Shown here: piece after piece, positions 41,633 to 50,835 of the stretch
Layout of the letters: each line of letters opens with the position of its first letter
Numbering within the stretch: the stretch's first letter is position 1
Source of the DNA: Prevotella communis
Lineage (GTDB): Bacteria; Bacteroidota; Bacteroidia; Bacteroidales; Bacteroidaceae
Assembly (NCBI RefSeq): GCF_022024175.1
Contig: NZ_CP091794.1
Span: 2,728,001 to 2,792,000, forward strand
Direction: 5' to 3'
DNA length: 64,000 bases
Notes under the pieces: generated by a model
What the model was told of the DNA's origin: nothing
The model's database searches: none
What the model saw: only the letters and a program-made list of their open reading frames with translations
Position numbers and translations under genes: made by a program

Positions 41633-42611
41633 TAGGCGCACCCACCAGTGCCGTGACGGAATTAACGGGCAGGGCACCCTCGAATCCCGGCATACGCGCA
41701 ATCAGGTTGCACAACAACGCCAATGCGGCACCAGCCAACATGGTGGCAGGCATCAGCACACGATGATCACTGGTACGGAAGATGGCACGCGCCAAATGGG
41801 GAACAGCCAATCCTATAAACATCACAGGACCGCAATAAGCCGTAACGATAGCCACAAGCGTGCCCGAGCATACAATCAGGAGCAGACGGGTACGACGGAT
41901 ATCCAGTCCCAAGTTACTGGCATAGGCATCGCCCAACATATACAGGTTCATGGCCTTCACAGTGAGCATACTCAACGGCAACAGGATACACATCAGTATC
42001 ACGAAAAGCATCATCTGATCGCCAGACACACGGGCAAAGGAACCTAAGCCCCATACCACATAAGCACGGATATCCTCCTCGGCCGAGAAAAACTTCAGTA
42101 CACCGATGATGGCTGTAGCCAGATAGCCAATCATCACACCAATAATCAGCAACGTCACACTGCTTCTCACCTTGGTTGCTACCCAAAGGATGAGACCCAT
42201 CACAGCCAGGGCGCCAACAATTGCAGCTATACTGATAGCCACATCTCCCATGTAACCCAGTCGGCTCAAGGCTACGCCCCCAAGTGAACCAGACAGCAGT
42301 ACCACACATGCTACGCCCAACGAGGCGCCATTGCTGATACCCAGCACCGAAGGGCCTGCCAGCGGATTGCGGAACACCGTCTGCATCTGCAGACCACTCA
42401 CCGCCAATCCAGCACCTGCCACCAAAGCCGTCAAAGCTTGCGGCACACGCGAGGAGAATATAATATTTGTCCATATCTCATTGTCACCACCTCCCAGCAA
42501 TATACGGCATACCTCTATCATGGGGATACGCACCGTACCCAACAGCAGGTTGAGCACGAAGAACAACACGATACTCAGCAGCAGGATAAGCAACAACAAC
42601 GGACGTCTCAT
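41589..42611 (-). CDS. btuC: Cobalamin/iron-type ABC transporter permease
   Basis: A 340-residue FecCD/BtuC-family permease with about ten membrane spans. Family stretches include 'GLQMQTVFRNPLAGPSVLGISNGASLG', 'YLATAIIGVLKFFSAEEDIRAYVVWGLGSF', 'LGLDIRRTRLLLIVCSGTLVAIVTAYCGPVMFIGLAVPHLAR' (given in parts of the sequence) and 'SDHRVLMPATMLAGAALAL'. It overlaps the binding-protein gene btuF upstream by 4 bp and the convergent cobK-cbiD gene by 44 bp. Corrinoid specificity is inferred from location; siderophore or heme is the alternative. No ATPase gene follows. Confidence 0.88.
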   Translation of the reverse strand: MRRPLLLLILLLSIVLFFVLNLLLGTVRIPMIEVCRILLGGGDNEIWTNIIFSSRVPQALTALVAGAGLAVSGLQMQTVFRNPLAGPSVLGISNGASLGVACVVLLSGSLGGVALSRLGYMGDVAISIAAIVGALAVMGLILWVATKVRSSVTLLIIGVMIGYLATAIIGVLKFFSAEEDIRAYVVWGLGSFARVSGDQMMLFVILMCILLPLSMLTVKAMNLYMLGDAYASNLGLDIRRTRLLLIVCSGTLVAIVTAYCGPVMFIGLAVPHLARAIFRTSDHRVLMPATMLAGAALALLCNLIARMPGFEGALPVNSVTALVGAPIIASVLFRRRKSEG

Positions 42612-43789
42612 TTCAGCATACGATAAAAAGTCGGTTCATAGTCAGCAGGCATCAATTCCGGATGGAAAATAGCCACCAGGTCACTCAGCAACACATCAGG
42701 CATCACAGGCGACTTCTCATAATAGGGTGTCTGCTTCATGTTGCAATATATCACTTTCTTATCCTTGAAAGCCTTAAACAATTCATTACGAGGTTCACTG
42801 GCCTTCAGGGCATCATAGGAGAAGTCGCCCTCGTAACTATTCAGAATGCGCCAATAGTCAGCATTGGCAGCAGCGGCATACATCTCCTCAAACTCAATAT
42901 TCACGCCGCCCGTATCATCATTGTCAAAGACATACCGTGCACCGGCGTCACGGAAAATCTGAGCCAGCGAGTTCTTACCTCCCACAGCATACCAGTTGCC
43001 GCCGTGCATCTCACCACTGAAAACAGTTGGAGAACCTTCCCCAGCACCTCCCTGTGAGGGATGGGAGTTATTTGCTACCTTCTCTTTCAAGTCGTTGTAA
43101 CGATGTTCGATGCCGGCGAAGATTGAATCAGCCTCATGTTCCTTACCAATAAACAGTCCCACAAAACGAATCCATTCTGCCTGTCCTAGCGGGGTCAGTT
43201 CCTTATATCCCAGATGCGGAATAAGCGTGATACCCGTCTCCTTGATGGCATCATAGCCCCCACGCTTGAAGGGCGAGATAAAGATAACCTCCGGGTGAGC
43301 CGCAAGAATCAGTTCTGTGTCAAAGTTGCCCTCCATACCAATCTTCACCATGCGTCCATCCTTCACACGCTGACGAATATCCCGATTGAAGAGATTCTTC
43401 GTACCCGTGATGCCCCGTACAACATCAAGCGCATCAAGAGCCGTAAAGTTAGACAACTGCAACATGGTCATGACAAGTGTACGTTCAATGGGCACTTCCA
43501 CTTTCGTATAGCCCTCCGGGACCTCGACATCCATACCCTTATCAACCAATGCAAAGTGATAACTCACAGGCATTTTTTCTTCATCATCCTGTGGGTCTGC
43601 CACATCAATCAGGCGGACGCCATTGTCAAGAACCTTGACGGAATAACCCTTTGCATAGCGGGGGGCCGCGCCCAGAGAATCTGCCTCCGTCAGTGCCAAG
43701 CCATTGGCACTATTCTTTCCACCGCCACAAGAAGAGGCGATGAGGGCAAAAACAATCACCAAAAAGGAAATATACGCTTTCATTATCAT
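42608..43789 (-). CDS. btuF: Periplasmic/lipoprotein substrate-binding protein, probably corrinoid
   Basis: A 393-residue lipoprotein with lipobox 'LIASSC' (Cys21 from the first ATG; a second ATG at 43783 is equally good). The body is a helical-backbone binding protein of the BtuF/FhuD class: 'VEVPIERTLVMTMLQLSNFTALDAL', 'AAHPEVIFISPF', 'EWIRFVGLFIGKEHEAD' and 'NADYWRIL'. A palindromic repeat (43032-43069) encodes 'NSHPSQGGAGEGSP' in the middle. It overlaps btuC by 4 bp. Binding of corrinoids is inferred from the B12 genes next door. Confidence 0.85.
   Translation of the reverse strand: MIMKAYISFLVIVFALIASSCGGGKNSANGLALTEADSLGAAPRYAKGYSVKVLDNGVRLIDVADPQDDEEKMPVSYHFALVDKGMDVEVPEGYTKVEVPIERTLVMTMLQLSNFTALDALDVVRGITGTKNLFNRDIRQRVKDGRMVKIGMEGNFDTELILAAHPEVIFISPFKRGGYDAIKETGITLIPHLGYKELTPLGQAEWIRFVGLFIGKEHEADSIFAGIEHRYNDLKEKVANNSHPSQGGAGEGSPTVFSGEMHGGNWYAVGGKNSLAQIFRDAGARYVFDNDDTGGVNIEFEEMYAAAANADYWRILNSYEGDFSYDALKASEPRNELFKAFKDKKVIYCNMKQTPYYEKSPVMPDVLLSDLVAIFHPELMPADYEPTFYRMLK
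43032..43069 (-). repeat. Palindromic GC-rich element inside btuF
   Basis: Related to the cobK-cbiD elements ('ccccagcacctccctg' against 'ccccagcccctccctg'). It encodes 'HPSQGGAGEG' in a linker of the binding protein. Confidence 0.7.
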
Positions 43790-43805
43790 CAGTTTTTACA
43801 GAGCG

Positions 43806-43813
43806 CAAAGATA
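43806..43813 (-). promoter_or_regulatory. -7 promoter box for btuF-btuC
   Basis: Reads TATCTTTG on the minus strand, 17 bp before the first ATG of btuF. No second cobalamin aptamer is visible here, so this transport pair is not obviously riboswitch-controlled. Confidence 0.6.
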
Positions 43814-43831
43814 CAACTTTTTTATGAATAA

Positions 43832-43863
43832 TTTGGCTATCTCGACAAAAAGTATTACTTTTG
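43832..43863 (+). promoter_or_regulatory. Promoter of tRNA-Leu(UAG)
   Basis: TTTG (43832-43835) and TACTTTTG (43856-43863) are spaced 20 bp, matching the Bacteroidetes -33/-7 promoter pattern. Confidence 0.75.
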
Positions 43864-43896
43864 CAGCCGCAAATACCACAAACACCACGAAAAAAA

Positions 43897-43978
43897 GCGC
43901 CTGTGGCGGAATTGGTAGACGCGCTAGACTTAGGATCTAGTGTCTCGCGACGTGCAGGTTCGAGTCCTGTCAGGCGCA
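43897..43978 (+). tRNA. tRNA-Leu(UAG)
   Basis: An 82-nt class II tRNA. Acceptor arms GCGCCTG and CAGGCGC pair exactly, the anticodon stem CTAGA/TCTAG holds loop CTTAGGA (anticodon TAG), a short variable arm 'TGTCTCGCGAC' follows and the T arm has 'GGTTCGAGTCC'. CCA is not encoded. Confidence 0.95.
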
Positions 43979-43990
43979 CAGAACAAAAAG

Positions 43991-44022
43991 AAAAAGGAAT
44001 GTCACGGTGACATTCCTTTTTT
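43991..44022. terminator. Two-way terminator between tRNA-Leu and SIMPL gene
   Basis: Perfect 13-bp arms (43992-44004, 44008-44020) with loop 'cgg', A run on the left and T run on the right, so it can serve both convergent units. Confidence 0.85.
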
Positions 44023-44026
44023 CTTA

Positions 44027-44713
44027 TTAGTCGTCGAGCGAGTAAGTAACCGTTGTTACCACACGGATTTTCTTGATATACGGTGTATTCTCATCACGGT
44101 TCTCAATTTCAAACTGTCCCTGACCAGCGGTCTGAATCTTTCCAAGTTTCGATTCACTGGCCTCAGCAAACTGCTCGGCCGTCTTCTGTGCATTCTTGAT
44201 AGCCTCAGACATCATCTCGGGTTTCATCTGCTGGAACGAAGCATACTCATAGTTAGGATAGCTGCTATCGAGTGCCACGCCCTGCTTCAGCAGTTCTGCC
44301 TGCTTGAAGATAGCCTTATTCACAGCCTCAACTTTTGTCGTAGCCACCGTAATCGTTGTGTTGACGATATAGCGGAAAGGCTTCTGGTTATCGCCCCACT
44401 CACGAGCTTCAAGGTCTGATACAGAGGGCGGGTTCACCGTAATCTCACTTTCCTCCAAACCATTCTGTTTCAGGAAAGCCTTAATCTTACCGGCCTGCAC
44501 ATTGATACGTTCATAGAGCGTAGGCAGATCGTTGCCCGTTTCCTTGGTGCTGATACTCCACGTCACCTTATCTGCAGGCACCTCACGCTCAGCCAGACCC
44601 TTTACTGTGACCTTACGGTCTTTGTTGGTGAAATTGTCGATACCGGCCTTCACACACCATCCCATCACCATCACGCCGATGGCCAGGATAATAGATTCTT
44701 TTACTCTTCCCAT
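44027..44713 (-). CDS. SIMPL domain (DUF541) protein
   Basis: A 228-residue protein with an N-terminal membrane anchor or signal (about 8-26) and a SIMPL/DUF541 domain: '[23 protein letters not shown]', '[23 protein letters not shown]' and '[18 protein letters not shown]'. Related proteins (BP26, YggE) are periplasmic and oligomeric with poorly known roles in oxidative stress. It follows a secreted tail-bearing protein gene after 35 bp and ends at a strong terminator. Confidence 0.85.
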   Translation of the reverse strand: MGRVKESIILAIGVMVMGWCVKAGIDNFTNKDRKVTVKGLAEREVPADKVTWSISTKETGNDLPTLYERINVQAGKIKAFLKQNGLEESEITVNPPSVSDLEAREWGDNQKPFRYIVNTTITVATTKVEAVNKAIFKQAELLKQGVALDSSYPNYEYASFQQMKPEMMSEAIKNAQKTAEQFAEASESKLGKIQTAGQGQFEIENRDENTPYIKKIRVVTTVTYSLDD

Positions 44714-44748
44714 AATATGATTAATTTTTATGGTCTGAAAGTGGTGAG

Positions 44749-45861
44749 TTATTTCATCACCACTTTCTTACCGTTGACGATATTCAAGCCTTTCTTCAAC
44801 TTGTTCATACGAACGCCCTGCAAAGAATAGATATCTTCTGCAGACGAAGCCTCTGAAGGAATAGCCGAGATGGCGTTAACTGCATGGTAGTCACTAATCT
44901 TATTACCAGCCCACGATATCCATTTCTTGTCTTCAGTTTCCCATGTCCAGTTGCCAAAGAAGTGAGTGTCGGCACCATTGATGGTCAGATAGACCTCGTC
45001 TTTCGACTCCAGGTTGACATCAGTTGACTCATCACAGTTGCGCTCGAATCCCACCTTCTCGCCATTAGCAATGAAACGGTAATGATAACGCAATGCGTTA
45101 TTCTTCATAGGAATGGTATTCACGCCAGCCTTCTCACCACCATTCAGTCCATTACTGTTAATCTGCTCGTAATAGCCAGCAGACAATACAAAATCATAGG
45201 TACCATCATAGGCCATCAACACCAAGGCCGTATTCTTATTCATAATATAGGTCTTGTCTGCCTCAGCACCATCATAATAGCCATAGGCTATAGTAGCGCC
45301 TTTTGCAGCGTTATAGTTTGAATTCACTCTGGCAGCCACAACATCTTTTGGTACCACATAGCAACTGGCAATATGGAATCCACGATAGCCATTCTTTATC
45401 TCCAAAGAAAGGGCACCATGAACTTCTGCTAATGAGAAGTGGGCATCGGTAACTGTTTTCGCCTCATAATCAGAAGCATATTGGGGATTTGCCGAATTTC
45501 CATAAGCATGCCCCGTGGTGCCATAGGTCAGACTAATCAGCAGATCCTTAGTATTCGTCAGATCTGTTAAATCCAGCTGTCCTAAGATCTGCCAACTATA
45601 TGCCACGAATTCACCAGTAGCATCGCCAAAAAGGGCAGCACACTCATCACCACTATTCATCGTCTTTGAACCATCAACACCCAGTCCTTTCAGATCAGCT
45701 TTCACCCAGACCGTCTGAGCATTGGCAGTCAGTAACTCTTTCTGCGCATTCAGTTCACTCACAGTGAAGGGATTCTCTTTTGTTCCGTCGCCAGCCATCA
45801 CGGATGTCGACACAAAAATTGTTGCAGCCACGAAGGCCATCATTCTCTTTGTTAATTTCAT
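44749..45861 (-). CDS. Secreted protein with C-terminal sorting-like tail
   Basis: Start chosen at 45861 (370 residues), where a signal peptide begins ([24 protein letters not shown]); the frame continues 42 codons further upstream but that part overlaps the preceding gene. The first mature part, '[16 protein letters not shown]' and '[11 protein letters not shown]', resembles DUF6359-type OB-like domains of Bacteroidetes. The last part '[16 protein letters not shown]' with a Lys/Val end is very like the tail of the 977-residue protein at 13837-16770. Probably exported to the surface; the function is unknown. Confidence 0.72.
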   Translation of the reverse strand: MKLTKRMMAFVAATIFVSTSVMAGDGTKENPFTVSELNAQKELLTANAQTVWVKADLKGLGVDGSKTMNSGDECAALFGDATGEFVAYSWQILGQLDLTDLTNTKDLLISLTYGTTGHAYGNSANPQYASDYEAKTVTDAHFSLAEVHGALSLEIKNGYRGFHIASCYVVPKDVVAARVNSNYNAAKGATIAYGYYDGAEADKTYIMNKNTALVLMAYDGTYDFVLSAGYYEQINSNGLNGGEKAGVNTIPMKNNALRYHYRFIANGEKVGFERNCDESTDVNLESKDEVYLTINGADTHFFGNWTWETEDKKWISWAGNKISDYHAVNAISAIPSEASSAEDIYSLQGVRMNKLKKGLNIVNGKKVVMK

Positions 45862-45895
45862 TTCTATCGTTTTTTTTTTTCGTTTTTCTGAATCA

Positions 45896-46657
45896 TTATT
45901 TCTCGTCACACTCATGGGCAGGCGGCACCACGATATCAATGCCTGCGGCCTTGATGTCGGCAGCAAGTTTATCGGCAGTGGTCTCATCGGTGAAATAGGT
46001 CACGGCAAGCGCGTTCTGCCGGCTGTTGACATTGGCATCCTCTACCCCATCCACGATGATAACTTCATCTATCGTAGCCTGATTCACCTGACTGGCAGGG
46101 ATATTATAATAGGCATAGGCCACCTTTGGACCACTGTAGTAATTCACTGGTGTGAAACCCAGTTCACCCAAAGCCCGACGAATCTCGCCCTTACTGGTAC
46201 GATTGGCATCATAGCGCACAAAAACATACTGCTTGTCCAGATGAGGAGCCATACTGTCGATGCCAACCATCGTCTGCAGACGCTGACTGATGCGATTATA
46301 GCAGTTCTGACAATGCATATCAGCAATACGCAGGCCCATGCCACGAATGATGGTATCATTGGGACTGTAAGAAGAGGCCTTATAACGACCCGTGGCAGCC
46401 AGACGAGCTTGAATACTGTCTACGCAGGTCTGCGCACGGTCATAAGCGATAGTAGCCGTACGACGTTCAATATTGAAGGATACACCCTCAATACCAGGCA
46501 GTTTCTTCACCACATTCTTCACTTTATGCGCACACTCTTCACAGCGCATTCCCTTGACGCGCACTGTAATAGAGTCAGTCTGCGCCATCAAGTTACTGTT
46601 TATCAATAAAAGGAAAGCAATCTGGAAAAGCGTCCTCATAAACGTATTAGTCTTCAT
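45896..46657 (-). CDS. Secreted protein with three heavy-metal-associated (HMA) domains
   Basis: From the ATG at 46657 (253 residues) there is a signal peptide (MKTNTFMRTLFQIAFLLLINSNLMAQ). Three ferredoxin-like HMA domains follow: the first with 'GMRCEEC', the second with 'DMHCQNC', the third ('YAYYNIPASQVNQATIDEVIIVDGVEDANV') without a CxxC. HMA domains bind Cu(I) or similar ions; most are cytosolic parts of P-type ATPases or chaperones, so an exported triple-domain protein is unusual. A Cys near the C-terminus ('HECDEK') might add a ligand. It heads a leftward run with the sorting-tail protein and the SIMPL protein. Confidence 0.8.
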   Translation of the reverse strand: MKTNTFMRTLFQIAFLLLINSNLMAQTDSITVRVKGMRCEECAHKVKNVVKKLPGIEGVSFNIERRTATIAYDRAQTCVDSIQARLAATGRYKASSYSPNDTIIRGMGLRIADMHCQNCYNRISQRLQTMVGIDSMAPHLDKQYVFVRYDANRTSKGEIRRALGELGFTPVNYYSGPKVAYAYYNIPASQVNQATIDEVIIVDGVEDANVNSRQNALAVTYFTDETTADKLAADIKAAGIDIVVPPAHECDEK

Positions 46658-46697
46658 ATATAAAAATCGTATTAAATTAAAATGCATTCTGCGGCGG

Positions 46698-46705
46698 CAA
46701 AGTTA
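46698..46705 (-). promoter_or_regulatory. -7 promoter box for the HMA protein gene
   Basis: Reads TAACTTTG on the minus strand, 41 bp before the ATG at 46657. Confidence 0.6.
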
Positions 46706-46836
46706 CGAAATCTTTTTCTATTCCACAATACTCAGTATCAAGTATTTCGATTTTATTGTCTTATTTTACCATAAATAAACTGCGTACTCTCCTTGTTTCT
46801 GAGAGCACGCAGTTCTATGGAAATAATTGGAAATGC

Positions 46837-47850
46837 TTACTTCACATTACCAACCTTAATCAGATACTCACCAATCTGGACTGCATTCAGGGCAGCACCC
46901 TTACGGATCTGGTCGCCAGAAAGCCAGAAGGTCAGTCCGTTCTCGTCAGAGATATCCTTACGTACACGACCTACATAGACATCATCCTTACCTGCTGTCT
47001 CAAGAGGCATGGGGTAAACGAGGTTAGCAGGATCGTCAACCAAAGTACAGCCAGGAGCTGCAGCGATAGCCTTCTGTGCCTCCTCTACACTGAGAGGACG
47101 CTCGGTCTCAATCCATACAGACTCAGAGTGAGAGCGCAAAGAAGATACACGAACACATGTAGCCGAGCACTTAGCATCGGTATGCATAATCTTCTGTGTC
47201 TCGTTGTACATCTTCATCTCCTCCTTGGTATAGCCATTGGGCTGGAACACGTCAATCTGAGGAATCACGTTATATGCCAACTGATGGGGGAACTTCTTGA
47301 TGGTCTTCACCTCACCGCCCTCAACGATTTCCTTGTACTGCTGCTGTAATTCAGCCATAGCAGCGGCACCTGCACCTGAAGCACTCTGATAAGAAGAAAC
47401 ATGGATGCGCTTGATGTGGCTGAGGTTCTCCAAAGGCTGCAGTACGACAACCATCATAATCGTTGTGCAGTTAGGATTGGCAATAATGCCACGGGGACGC
47501 TTCAGGGCATCCTCTGCATTACACTCGGGCACAACCAAGGGTACGTCATCGTCCATACGGAAAGCGCTTGAGTTGTCAATCATCACACAGCCATACTTGG
47601 TGATATCCTCGGCAAACTCCTTACTTGTACCAGCACCGGCAGAGGTGAAGGCGATATCGATGTCCTTAAAGTCATCATTGTGCTGAAGAAGTTTCACTGT
47701 CAATTCCTTGCCACGGAAGGTATATTTGGTGCCTGCAGAACGCTCAGAACCAAACAACACCAATTCATCCATCGGGAAATTTCTCTCGTCGAGCAGTCTC
47801 AAGAACTCCTGCCCTACTGCGCCTGAGGCGCCAACAATTGCTACTTTCAT
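46837..47850 (-). CDS. asd: Aspartate-semialdehyde dehydrogenase
   Basis: From the ATG at 47850 the enzyme has 337 residues; the frame's earlier start would run into the promoter. It reduces aspartyl phosphate to the semialdehyde for lysine, methionine and threonine synthesis. The NADP-binding start '[18 protein letters not shown]', the catalytic Cys128 in '[13 protein letters not shown]' and '[13 protein letters not shown]' are typical. It is divergent from the antiporter gene, with a 91-bp shared promoter region. Confidence 0.95.
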   Translation of the reverse strand: MKVAIVGASGAVGQEFLRLLDERNFPMDELVLFGSERSAGTKYTFRGKELTVKLLQHNDDFKDIDIAFTSAGAGTSKEFAEDITKYGCVMIDNSSAFRMDDDVPLVVPECNAEDALKRPRGIIANPNCTTIMMVVVLQPLENLSHIKRIHVSSYQSASGAGAAAMAELQQQYKEIVEGGEVKTIKKFPHQLAYNVIPQIDVFQPNGYTKEEMKMYNETQKIMHTDAKCSATCVRVSSLRSHSESVWIETERPLSVEEAQKAIAAAPGCTLVDDPANLVYPMPLETAGKDDVYVGRVRKDISDENGLTFWLSGDQIRKGAALNAVQIGEYLIKVGNVK

Positions 47851-47874
47851 ATCACTCAAGTTTAAAATTGGGTG

Positions 47875-47882
47875 CAAATTTA
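47875..47882 (-). promoter_or_regulatory. -7 promoter box for asd
   Basis: Reads TAAATTTG on the minus strand, 24 bp before the asd start. Confidence 0.6.
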
Positions 47883-47925
47883 CAACTTTTCCGCCAATTA
47901 TGTATCAAATTGACAGAAAATTTTG

Positions 47926-47933
47926 TACCTTTG
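47926..47933 (+). promoter_or_regulatory. -7 promoter box for the antiporter gene
   Basis: TACCTTTG ends 8 nt before the ATG at 47942, so the transcript should have a very short leader. Confidence 0.6.
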
Positions 47934-47941
47934 CCAACAAA

Positions 47942-50089
47942 ATGGAAGCACAAATCAAGATAGAGCCACTCATACAAGACCCAACCATGATATTTTTCGT
48001 GGTGCTGCTCATCATTCTCTTCGCGCCTATCGTGATGAGTAAGTTGCGCATCCCGCATATCATTGGCATGGTACTGGCAGGTGTGCTGATAGGTGAATAC
48101 GGGTTCAACCTATTGTCACGCGACACGTCGTTTGAGGTTTTCGGACAGGTAGGACTCTATTACATTATGTTCCTTGCCGGTCTTGAGATGGACCTGGAAA
48201 GTATCAAGAAAAACTCCAACCGACTGGTCATCTTCGGACTTCTCACTTGTTTTGTACCACTAATCCTGACCTATGTGATGTCAATCAGCATCCTGGGCTA
48301 TAGCGGACGGGCTTCATTCCTCTTAGGATGTATCATGGCGTCAAACACGCTGGTGGCCTACCCTATCATCGGGCGTTATGGCCTGCAGCGCAACTCCAGC
48401 GTAATGCTCAGCGTAGGTTCTTCCATGCTGTCGCTTTTCCTGGCACTGGTCATGTTAGCAGGACTGGTAGGTACATTCAGCGAGGATAGCGGGTGGCTGT
48501 TCTGGTTGCTGTTTGTGGCAAAATTTGCCGCCTTCTGTGCAGGCAGCATTCTGATTATCCCCCGTCTGACGCGCTATTTTCTGCGCCGCTATAGTGATGC
48601 GGTAATGCAGTATATCTTCGTCATGGCTGTGATGTTCATCAGTGCAGCACTGTCGGCACTCATCGGACTGGAGGGCATCTTTGGTGCTTTCTTCTCCGGA
48701 TTGATTATCAACAGATACATCCCTCATGTATCACCCTTGATGAATCGTATCGAGTTCATCGGTAATGCCATCTTTATCCCCTATTTCCTGATTGGCGTAG
48801 GTATGCTTATCAACCTGCAGTCGTTGGCTGACGGTCTGGAGGTCTGGGGTATCATGTTCCTCATAGCGTTCTTCGGCACATTCGGAAAAGCATTGGCTGC
48901 ATACATCTCAGCACTGATGTTCCGTCTGACGAAATCGGAGGGAAAAATGATGTTTGGACTGACATCTGCACATGCTGCCGGTGCCATCGCGATGGTGATG
49001 GTAGGTCGCAGACTGATGGTTGACGCAAACGTGGCATTGGCTGATGATCATATGCTGAATGGTGTAGTCATCATGATATTGGTCACTTGTATCATCTCAA
49101 CACTGACTACAGAACGGGCTTCGCAAGAAATAACGGTGAGTAACTACGCTCCACCCTTGCAAGGAGGGGCCGGAGACGGGGCTGCATCTGATGATGAACG
49201 TATCATGGTATGCGTGAAATATCCTGAGATTGCACCGCAACTGCTGGAGTTGGCTCTTCTCACCCGCAACCAGAAACTGAAGCGTGAACTCGTAGCTCTC
49301 AATGTGGTGTATGACGGCGAGGGCAGCATTCAAGAACGGGAGAAGGGCATTCGGCTTTTGGAAAAACTGCAGCATCAGGCCAGCGCTTCAGAAGTGCAGG
49401 TACAGACGCAGGTCAGACTGGCCACTAACATCGCCAACGGCATCAAGCACGCCTTCCGCGAGAGTGGTTGTTCTGAGGTAGTCATGGGTATGCACGTCCA
49501 TACTGAGGTAAGCAGCAAGTTCTGGGGTGAGTTCATACAGAGTCTCTACAATGGTCTGAACCGTCAGATTCTTCTTATGCGATTCACCCAGCCGCTCAGT
49601 ACCCTTCGCCAGATTCAGGTAGCCGTACCAAGCAGGGCGGAATATGAGCCTGGCTTCCATCGCTGGCTGGAACGTCTGTGCCGGTTTGCTGGCCAGTTGG
49701 ATTGTCGCATTCAGTTTCATGGCCGCAATGAATCCATGGAACTGATTCAGCAGTACATCAATAGTCAGCATCCCAACGTACGTGCCAAGTACACCTATAT
49801 GGCACACTGGAATGAACTGCCTCAACTGGCCAGTCATATCGGTCCCGACAACTTGTTGGTAGTAGTTACAGCCCGTAAGGGAACCATCAGTTACAAGAAC
49901 GCGCTCGACCGTCTGCCGGATGAGTTGACGAAATATTTCTCGGGTACAAATCTCATGATTATCTTCCCCGACCAGTATGGTAATACGAAGGAAGAGAAGA
50001 TGAGCTTCACCGAGGCTCAGCACCATGAGGAGAATAGTATCTATGATACATTGCTACGCTGGATACACAAATCCAACAAAGCCCATTAA
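47942..50089 (+). CDS. CPA2-family cation:proton antiporter with USP-like C-terminal domain
   Basis: The start at 47942 (715 residues) lies just after a promoter; the frame is open 234 bp further but that part is antisense to asd. Residues 15-400 form the Na+/H+ exchanger membrane domain ('LRIPHIIGMVLAGVLIGEYGFNLL', 'FGQVGLYYIMFLAGLEMDLESIK', 'TSAHAAGAIAMVMVG'). The soluble end (about 430-715) resembles universal stress protein folds. A palindromic element (49145-49182) encodes 'NYAPPLQGGAGDGAAS' at the membrane/soluble junction. It probably exchanges Na+ or K+ for protons. Confidence 0.88.
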   Translation: MEAQIKIEPLIQDPTMIFFVVLLIILFAPIVMSKLRIPHIIGMVLAGVLIGEYGFNLLSRDTSFEVFGQVGLYYIMFLAGLEMDLESIKKNSNRLVIFGLLTCFVPLILTYVMSISILGYSGRASFLLGCIMASNTLVAYPIIGRYGLQRNSSVMLSVGSSMLSLFLALVMLAGLVGTFSEDSGWLFWLLFVAKFAAFCAGSILIIPRLTRYFLRRYSDAVMQYIFVMAVMFISAALSALIGLEGIFGAFFSGLIINRYIPHVSPLMNRIEFIGNAIFIPYFLIGVGMLINLQSLADGLEVWGIMFLIAFFGTFGKALAAYISALMFRLTKSEGKMMFGLTSAHAAGAIAMVMVGRRLMVDANVALADDHMLNGVVIMILVTCIISTLTTERASQEITVSNYAPPLQGGAGDGAASDDERIMVCVKYPEIAPQLLELALLTRNQKLKRELVALNVVYDGEGSIQEREKGIRLLEKLQHQASASEVQVQTQVRLATNIANGIKHAFRESGCSEVVMGMHVHTEVSSKFWGEFIQSLYNGLNRQILLMRFTQPLSTLRQIQVAVPSRAEYEPGFHRWLERLCRFAGQLDCRIQFHGRNESMELIQQYINSQHPNVRAKYTYMAHWNELPQLASHIGPDNLLVVVTARKGTISYKNALDRLPDELTKYFSGTNLMIIFPDQYGNTKEEKMSFTEAQHHEENSIYDTLLRWIHKSNKAH
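49145..49182 (+). repeat. Palindromic GC-rich element inside the antiporter gene
   Basis: 'ctccacccttgcaaggagggg' type arms with a G-rich tail, related to the cobK-cbiD elements. It lies in frame between the membrane and soluble domains. Confidence 0.65.
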
Positions 50090-50099
50090 GCTCATCATC

Positions 50100-50129
50100 C
50101 CCATTAGACCCATTAGACCCATTAGACCC
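50100..50129 (+). repeat. 10-bp tandem repeat upstream of the LolD-like gene
   Basis: Three exact copies of 'cccattagac' in the 48-bp gap before the ATG at 50138. Confidence 0.8.
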
Positions 50130-50137
50130 ATAATAAA

Positions 50138-50821
50138 ATGATAGACATAAAGAATATAACCAAGAGTTTCGGCTCATTACAGGTGCTAAAAGGCATCGAC
50201 CTCCATATCGACAAAGGAGAGGTGGTAAGTATTGTAGGCCCCAGCGGTGCCGGAAAGACCACCCTGCTGCAAATCATCGGCACATTGGATAAACCAGATA
50301 CTGGTTCTGTATGTGTCGATGGCATCGACACCACCGCCCTTTCCCAAAAAGCCCTTGCCGATTTCCGCAATCGTCACTTAGGCTTTGTGTTTCAGTTTCA
50401 TCAATTGCTGCCTGAATTCACGGCTATCGAGAATATCATGATTCCAGCCTATATCGCTGGCACATCCAATAAGGCTGCCAAGGAGCGTGCTAAGGAACTG
50501 CTACAGTTCATGGGACTCACGGATCGTGCAAACCACAAGCCCAACGAGCTCTCCGGTGGTGAGAAGCAGCGTGTAGCCGTAGCCCGCGCCCTGGTGAACA
50601 GTCCTGCCGTCATCTTGGCTGACGAGCCCAGTGGTTCTCTTGACACAAAGAACAAGGAGGAGCTGCACCAGCTCTTCTTCGACCTACGTGATAAATTCGG
50701 CCAGACCTTCGTCATCGTCACACATGACGAACAACTGGCCACCATCACAGACCGCACGATTCACATGCGTGACGGTCTTCTGGATATACCTGTGGTCAGC
50801 GATCTTTCCGCTGACATATAA
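50138..50821 (+). CDS. ABC transporter ATPase, LolD/MacB-like
   Basis: A 227-residue ATPase with Walker A 'GPSGAGKTT' (34-42), signature '[15 protein letters not shown]', Walker B '[12 protein letters not shown]' and switch 'VTHDEQLA'. The sequence '[29 protein letters not shown]' is typical of LolD, which drives release of lipoproteins from the inner membrane, and of MacB-type exporters. No permease gene is next to it, so the partner (LolC/E) must be elsewhere. The next gene starts 14 bp later. Confidence 0.85.
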   Translation: MIDIKNITKSFGSLQVLKGIDLHIDKGEVVSIVGPSGAGKTTLLQIIGTLDKPDTGSVCVDGIDTTALSQKALADFRNRHLGFVFQFHQLLPEFTAIENIMIPAYIAGTSNKAAKERAKELLQFMGLTDRANHKPNELSGGEKQRVAVARALVNSPAVILADEPSGSLDTKNKEELHQLFFDLRDKFGQTFVIVTHDEQLATITDRTIHMRDGLLDIPVVSDLSADI

Positions 50822-50835
50822 TAAACATCTATTCT

